Source: Paludibacteraceae bacterium (GTDB taxonomy: Bacteria > Bacteroidota > Bacteroidia > Bacteroidales > Paludibacteraceae). Taken from it: a DNA stretch of 12,845 bases. The stretch spans positions 1 to 12,845 of the forward strand of contig JALNVE010000053.1 of the NCBI GenBank assembly GCA_023227695.1. The letters run 5' to 3'. Made by a program: the position numbers and the translations under genes. Shown piece after piece: positions 8,752 through 12,845 of this stretch (its first letter is position 1; every line of letters begins with the position of its first letter). The notes beneath the pieces are model-generated. The model ran no database searches. It saw nothing but the letters and a program-made list of their open reading frames with translations, and was not told the origin of the DNA.

Positions 8752-8925
8752 AACTTTTTAAATGGCCAAAAAGGCACTTGAAGAATCAACGAAAACGATA
8801 AAAAGTTTGTAAAAAATCGAAACTGCTTTTTTGTTATATATCCGTAAACAATACGGACATCCCCGTGATAGCACCTTATGGTTACTATCTTTTGTTTTTT
8901 AGTTTGGAAAAAAATAAAAGGCGGA

Positions 8926-8949
8926 TAAACGAAATCTTTTTTTCGTTTA
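8926..8949. promoter_or_regulatory. Dyad symmetry, possible operator
   Basis: TAAACGAAA (8926-8934) and TTTCGTTTA (8941-8949) are exact reverse complements with a six-base spacer. The element sits just beyond the terminator of the GH10-GH43 gene and about 340 bases upstream of the GH43 start. It could be a regulator-binding dyad or an RNA hairpin. The arms are AT-rich, so chance is not excluded, and I do not find the same word upstream of the GH10-GH43 or HTCS genes. Confidence 0.35.
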
Positions 8950-8973
8950 AATGTTCATCTTTTTGGTTTTAGT

Positions 8974-9010
8974 AAAAAGAGGCTGTGCACCGTAGTTGTG
9001 CACAGTCTCT
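8974..9010 (-). terminator. Rho-independent terminator of the GH10-GH43 gene
   Basis: Arms AGAGGCTGTGCAC (8978-8990) and GTGCACAGTCTCT (8998-9010) pair over 13 positions with one mismatched or wobble pair and a seven-base loop. On the minus strand the stem runs into CTTTTTAC. It lies 42 bases after the stop codon and argues that the downstream GH43 gene has its own promoter. Confidence 0.85.
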
Positions 9011-9052
9011 GTAAATATCAAAATTGGCTTGTTAATTAAATTTTAATGATGA

Positions 9053-12000
9053 TTACTTCTTCATTACCTTAGTGATTGTAGAGCCTACTTTCACAAAGTA
9101 CATGCCGTTTTCGAAGTTTGTAAGATCTAACTCAACCTCTGAATCTGTAGCCTCGAATTCTTGAAGTAATACACCGTTGATAGAGAAGATGGCGATGTTT
9201 TTACCCACCTCTACGTTGCTAATGATGCACTTTCCTGTTGTAGGATTTGGATTGATAGAAAGTACATCATCGTTATCAGCAGCAGGTTCTTCATTTCCAT
9301 TTCCAACCTCAGAGCCATTGTCTTGTGTAAAGAACCAATAATCAAAGTCCATATCTCCTGAGAAAACCAAGAAGATATCGTTTACTGTATTGATCTCTTT
9401 GCAAAGCTTAGCAGAGATAGTCTGATATTGACCATTTGTTGCAGGAATTTTGATGTATCCAAGAGCAGTTCCGCTTGGTTTGTCAAGAGCAATCTTGATA
9501 GCACCACCGTTCTTGCTGTTAACTCTTACTGTAACTGTGTTGTAACCACCCTTGAAGTCAACTTGAGACAATCCGATCCAGTCACCGTTAGATGTGCTTG
9601 TTACAGCCATGTTCGTTTTGTCGATGTACTTGGTCTCAATACCGCTTTGCCATGCAAAAGTCTCAGCCTCGATATGTGAAAGCTCGTCGAAGTTCTTAAC
9701 TTGTTTAACGCCAGCGTAGCTACCCTTAGTAGTGTTGATCTTACCTGCTGACTCATCTACAGTAACATAATCGATGTTTGAACTTCTGTAACCGCCAGAA
9801 ACACCTTGTCTGTACTGAAGTAACTGAGAGTGATAAGTTATATAATACTGATCGTTGAACTTAAATATTGAGTGGTGGTTGTTTCCGTAACCTCCATTGT
9901 GGAACGATCCTGGGTTAGGCAAAACGACATTCTGAATAGCGAACGAACTCATTGGACTTGTAGAAGTCATATATCTAATCTCAGCATTTGAGTATGGTTG
10001 AGAACAGTTCCAGTTTGTACAGTAGCTGTATGCGTAGTATTTGCCTATCTTATTGATACCAGCATCCTCGAATAAGTATGGAGGATTGATAGTAGCAGGA
10101 GTTCCGTCGACACTGATGAAGTCTTTGCCCAATTTTGCAACACGCGCAGTACCTGGGTTTGCATTTTGTCCTTCAGGAACACCACCACCGAAGTAGAGGT
10201 AACCAGTGCCATCGTCATCAACCAAAACAGCTGGGTCAAACAACCATGTAACGTTGCCGCAGTTAGGAGTTGATCTTGTGATCAAACCAGAACCGTTCAA
10301 TGCATCAGTCCAAGGTCCGTAAGGAGAATCTGCTGTTACTACATAGATACCGTTACCATTGTTTGCGAAATACAAGAAGAATTTCTCCTTTCCGTTGATA
10401 GTAGCGTGGCAAGCTGTAGGAGCCCATGAGTTGACTGCCTTAGAAATACCACCGGTACCAGCAACCTTCATTGCTCCGTGATCGGTCCAGTTTACAAGGT
10501 CAGAAGAAGATATACAGTCGATCTCAGTAATCTTTCCGTAACCATTTGTGGTGATTTGACCGTCTTTGTATTCGTAGATATCGTTTGTCATGTAAACATA
10601 TACACGGCCGTTGTATACCATTGCACAAGGGTCAGCACCGTAACGCTGAGTGTAAAGAGGGTTATGGTCACCTATAGGTTTCCAAGTATCACTTCCTAAA
10701 CTCAAATTATTGAATTGAGAGATAAGAGATGTATTGCTACATGCATTCTCGTCGATTTCACCTGGGTTTGTATTAGGGTCAGTACCTGTGTTCTCCGTAA
10801 ATACAATCTTATCGATGTTTACATAAGAAGCATCAATAGTGATTCTCAAAGTGTGTTTTCCTGCAGTAAGTTTGCTTGTTGTACCTCCTATGACAGTTGT
10901 GTATGTATCCCAGTCATTAGTGTAAGGAACGCTAACAGAACCTTCTGCATTGCCATCAATTTGGATGCTGAAACTACAACCATTCTCCATTCCTGTTGCA
11001 ACGGTAGCAGAAAAGTCATATTTAGCCTCTTTTGCAACGTTGATGGTGTATTCCAACCACTCATCAGTTTCAGTGTAACCAATGCAATAACCCTTTCCGT
11101 CTGGAGAAGCAACGATGTCGACACCATCTTGACGGTATTCTCCACCTTGGTTTTCTTCTTCAGCATCGTGGTAAGCATTTAATTCACCACCGAAATCGTA
11201 GTTTTCTGCCTCTACTGTACCAGGGATTGCAATTGCACTTCCTGAGTATGGAGTACGTTGTTGTTTTACGTTAACTGTTGCAGTGCCGCTTCCTTTTGTT
11301 CCTTCAGCATCGTAAGCAATGGCTTTGAAAGAATGGTTGCCACCCTTATCGTCAGTGAAAGAGTATGTATAAGGAGAAGCTGTAACCGTCTTAAGTAAGG
11401 TCTCACCATCATAGAACTCAACCTTAGAGATTGATTTTTCAGCAGTAACTGTAGCTGTCAAAACAATGGTTGCAGGAGCTTCGTAGCTCTCTTTGTCTGT
11501 AGCTAAAGTAACTTTTACAGAAGATGTCTGTGAAGAGAATGGACTCTTTGCATTCTTTGCAGCATCTGTCTGCATATACTCTTTCAACCAAGTGAAAGCA
11601 GAACGGTCTGCACAGTTCTTTACAAGACCTGAGTTGCCGTTTGTAGTCCAAGTCTTACCATAAATCCAACCCCAAAGAGTAACACCAGCTACATAGTCGG
11701 CCTCCCACATGATAGGGAATTGCTCCTTATAACGAGTAGCTTGAGTTGCATCATCATCCTTTGCTATGTCATACTCTGTAATATAAATAGGAAGCTGAAT
11801 CTTGTTGTGGATGTCTTCCAATGCGCTTTTAAAATTAGATCCGCTCATGTCGTTCAAGTCATGTGATTGACAACCTGCTGCATCGATAGGAGCATTCAAA
11901 GCTTTTAAACCATTAATAAGGTTGATGAACTCTGTTTTTTGCCATTGGAATGTATTGTAATCATTATAGATCAAAATGGCATTTGGCCAACGCTCACGTG

Positions 12001-12574
12001 CCATTTTGAATGCCTCAGCAAGCCAACTATAAGACTGAGTATTAGGGTATCCGTTTGTTGATCCACCTAAAGCCTCGATAATCTTTGTTTGTTTGTAAGG
12101 TGAGTGATAATCACTACCAGAATAAATAGCCTCGTTAACAACATCTATGATCTGAAGGTCTGGATAGTGATTCTTTACCTCGTCAAACCATTCAACGATG
12201 GCTTTCTTAGTATCAGATACACTCAAACTTTCAATCCAAGCAGGGTGTTGACTACCCCAAATCAAAGCGTGGAACTTAAATATGATCCCGTGCTCTTTAC
12301 AATAATTATAAGTTCTATCGGCGTTTGTCCAATCGAATTTTCCCCAACCTTTGTGAACAGAGCCCCATTTACATGCGTTCTCGCAGGTTACCTGATCCCA
12401 ATAGTCTGTGTAAATTAATTTGTTATCACATTCCTGAGGATCGCAGTACTCGGACCAGTTATAGGATGTGGTGATGTTTCCCAAAAATTTATTGGGATTG
12501 TCCTTTGCCAATTGTGCGGAAACATGTCCTACACAACATATGGCTGCTAGAAGTGTTAGTAATTTGTTTTTCAT
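9053..12574 (-). CDS. Bifunctional secreted GH10 endo-xylanase / GH43 enzyme with CBM6 modules and T9SS tail
   Basis: From the ATG at 12574 the product has 1173 residues and begins with a signal peptide (MKNKLLTLLAAICCVGHVSA, cleavage before Q21). The GH10 domain spans about 24-346, with VTCENACKWG, HALIWGSQHPAW, acid/base E148 in DVVNEA, nucleophile E267 in YITEYDI, and GVTLWGWIYGKTW. No CBM is inserted in it, unlike some Bacteroidales GH10 enzymes. Then come an Ig-like Big_9-type domain (353-437), a CBM6 (450-593, TVEAENYD to YVNIDKIVF) and a GH43 domain (636-951; D648 in YGADPCAM, D780 in WLFDPAVL, E836 in LFEDAGINK). A CBM6-like domain (965-1083, ending FDYWFF), an acidic linker and a T9SS type A tail (1103-1173; INPNPTTGK, GMYFVKV, ending KVMKK) complete it. 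It should cut xylan internally and remove side chains or terminal sugars in the same molecule, outside the cell. The GH43 substrate is inferred. The start at 12574 is preferred over in-frame ATGs at 12598 and 12646, because the putative -7 box at 12605-12612 would put transcription start at or beyond both. Confidence 0.95.
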   Translation of the reverse strand: MKNKLLTLLAAICCVGHVSAQLAKDNPNKFLGNITTSYNWSEYCDPQECDNKLIYTDYWDQVTCENACKWGSVHKGWGKFDWTNADRTYNYCKEHGIIFKFHALIWGSQHPAWIESLSVSDTKKAIVEWFDEVKNHYPDLQIIDVVNEAIYSGSDYHSPYKQTKIIEALGGSTNGYPNTQSYSWLAEAFKMARERWPNAILIYNDYNTFQWQKTEFINLINGLKALNAPIDAAGCQSHDLNDMSGSNFKSALEDIHNKIQLPIYITEYDIAKDDDATQATRYKEQFPIMWEADYVAGVTLWGWIYGKTWTTNGNSGLVKNCADRSAFTWLKEYMQTDAAKNAKSPFSSQTSSVKVTLATDKESYEAPATIVLTATVTAEKSISKVEFYDGETLLKTVTASPYTYSFTDDKGGNHSFKAIAYDAEGTKGSGTATVNVKQQRTPYSGSAIAIPGTVEAENYDFGGELNAYHDAEEENQGGEYRQDGVDIVASPDGKGYCIGYTETDEWLEYTINVAKEAKYDFSATVATGMENGCSFSIQIDGNAEGSVSVPYTNDWDTYTTVIGGTTSKLTAGKHTLRITIDASYVNIDKIVFTENTGTDPNTNPGEIDENACSNTSLISQFNNLSLGSDTWKPIGDHNPLYTQRYGADPCAMVYNGRVYVYMTNDIYEYKDGQITTNGYGKITEIDCISSSDLVNWTDHGAMKVAGTGGISKAVNSWAPTACHATINGKEKFFLYFANNGNGIYVVTADSPYGPWTDALNGSGLITRSTPNCGNVTWLFDPAVLVDDDGTGYLYFGGGVPEGQNANPGTARVAKLGKDFISVDGTPATINPPYLFEDAGINKIGKYYAYSYCTNWNCSQPYSNAEIRYMTSTSPMSSFAIQNVVLPNPGSFHNGGYGNNHHSIFKFNDQYYITYHSQLLQYRQGVSGGYRSSNIDYVTVDESAGKINTTKGSYAGVKQVKNFDELSHIEAETFAWQSGIETKYIDKTNMAVTSTSNGDWIGLSQVDFKGGYNTVTVRVNSKNGGAIKIALDKPSGTALGYIKIPATNGQYQTISAKLCKEINTVNDIFLVFSGDMDFDYWFFTQDNGSEVGNGNEEPAADNDDVLSINPNPTTGKCIISNVEVGKNIAIFSINGVLLQEFEATDSEVELDLTNFENGMYFVKVGSTITKVMKK

Positions 12575-12604
12575 GAGAATTGAAGTTATGTGTTTCATTC
12601 GAGG

Positions 12605-12612
12605 CAAATTTA
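12605..12612 (-). promoter_or_regulatory. Putative -7 promoter box of the GH10-GH43 gene
   Basis: The minus strand reads TAAATTTG, an exact TAnnTTTG match, 30 bases before the chosen ATG. The same octamer stands 29 bases before HelD. No clear TTTG is at the -33 distance, which may mean an activator such as an HTCS is needed, or that the match is by chance. Confidence 0.4.
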
Positions 12613-12845
12613 TATGGAAGTGAAAAATAACCTTTAAAAAATACAATCAATAAATATAAAATTTCAGTCATCTGTGTGTTTGAGCCTATAATCGGCTATT
12701 TTTATCTATATGACCCTTTATAAATACGGGGATTCAAATTGATAATGCAACTTGAGGAGGAAAAAAATGGGTCAGGTAGAAAAAATATTTTTCAGAGCAG
12801 AAAGAGAAGAGAAAATCTCCCTCTTTCCAGTTGCCCTGTGGAGAA
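12613..12845. other. Upstream intergenic region at the right edge
   Basis: AT-rich, with small inverted repeats: AGCC/GGCT at 12683-12697, and TGACCC (12711-12716) facing GGGTCA (12769-12774). An imperfect hairpin at 12800-12827 (GAAAGAG pairing with CTCTTTC) is followed on the minus strand, after about a dozen bases, by T-rich sequence. It could be the 3' region of a minus-strand gene lying beyond the window. No tRNA, CRISPR or insertion-sequence end is seen. Confidence 0.35.
12767..12845 (+). CDS. Possible start of a small unknown protein, cut by the window edge
   Basis: An ATG at 12767 opens a frame that stays open to the edge (26 codons, beginning MGQVEKIFFRAEREEK). GAGGAGG ends six bases before it, a textbook Shine-Dalgarno. 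I do not recognise the product. Against it: the frame is very short, and a competing minus-strand frame across the same bases, ending with a stop near 12735, is equally open. The hairpin at 12800-12827 would lie inside the gene. Treat as unproven. Confidence 0.2.
   Translation, partial: MGQVEKIFFRAEREEKISLFPVALWR

Larger units (their letters stand above)
8620..8973 (-). other. Intergenic region and probable long leader of the GH43 gene
   Basis: About 350 bases without a convincing gene lie between the terminator of the GH10-GH43 gene and the GH43 start. The stretch is AT-rich and holds several dyads: 8716-8751, 8841-8857 (TCCGTA-AACAA-TACGGA), 8926-8949, and a distant inverted pair TTTTATCGTT (8668-8677) / AACGATAAAA (8794-8803). 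CGAAA/TTTCG words recur. I found no exact TAnnTTTG box on the minus strand, so the GH43 promoter is not located. Regulator binding or leader structure is possible, but the sequence does not prove either. Confidence 0.5.

Noticed and set aside
8513..8761. A small plus-strand frame crossing the GH43 start into the gap
   Set aside because: It covers the reverse of the GH43 signal peptide and leader, has no ribosome binding site, and its translation is not protein-like.
10715..11182. A 155-codon plus-strand frame inside the GH10-GH43 gene
   Set aside because: It is antisense to the first CBM6 and the linker after it, with Cys/Ser/Val-rich composition and no domain, so a shadow.
6562..12574. The two hydrolase genes as one operon
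   Set aside because: A strong hairpin with T-run at 8974-9010 and a gap of about 460 bases lie between them, so independent transcription is more likely, although read-through is not excluded.
1..12845. CRISPR arrays, insertion sequences, integrase sites or phage genes
   Set aside because: No regularly spaced direct repeats, transposase or integrase reading frames, or terminal inverted repeats with target duplications were seen.

Overview
The window looks like chromosomal DNA of a fibre-degrading member of the Bacteroidota, most likely order Bacteroidales and perhaps a Prevotella-like genus. Four things point there: a hybrid two-component system (HTCS) with a periplasmic beta-propeller sensor, multi-module xylan-type glycoside hydrolases, a clear type A C-terminal sorting tail of the type IX secretion system (T9SS, known only from Bacteroidota), and AT-rich upstream regions with Bacteroides-type TAnnTTTG promoter boxes and mostly no Shine-Dalgarno sequence. 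The genus is an inference.

Layout, left to right. (1) 1-195: A-rich DNA with a perfect 36-bp palindrome (29-64) beside a plausible promoter for the first gene. (2) 196-4179, plus strand: a complete HTCS sensor/regulator. (3) 4180-4293: convergent intergenic space with a hairpin that can serve as terminator for both sides. (4) 4294-6363, minus strand: a HelD-family (UvrD-like) ATPase, probably an RNA polymerase recycling factor and unrelated to the sugar genes. (5) 6562-8589, minus strand: a secreted GH43 enzyme with two CBM6-type modules. (6) 8590-9052: an intergenic stretch with a strong terminator for the upstream gene and several dyads and hairpins in the leader of the GH43 gene. (7) 9053-12574, minus strand: a 1173-residue secreted fusion of GH10 xylanase, Ig-like domain, CBM6, GH43, CBM6-like domain and T9SS tail. 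(8) 12575-12845: the promoter region of the fusion, plus a doubtful reading frame running off the right edge.

Working together, the GH10 module would cut the xylan backbone. The two distinct GH43 modules would remove arabinose side chains or xylose, and the CBM6-type modules would hold the enzymes on the polymer. The fusion enzyme is expected to cross the outer membrane by T9SS and be surface-anchored or released. The HTCS is the natural candidate for sensing xylan fragments and switching on these genes, but this rests on proximity alone. No SusC/SusD pair, transporter or isomerase gene lies in the window, so this is either the edge of a utilisation locus or a stand-alone degradative cluster. 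Each of the three minus-strand genes has its own terminator and/or promoter signal, so they appear to be separately transcribed and not one operon.

I do not see an obviously new class of system. The items most worth a second look are the bifunctional T9SS-tagged enzyme, the module shuffling between the two neighbouring hydrolases, the long palindrome at the HTCS promoter and the structured leader of the GH43 gene.
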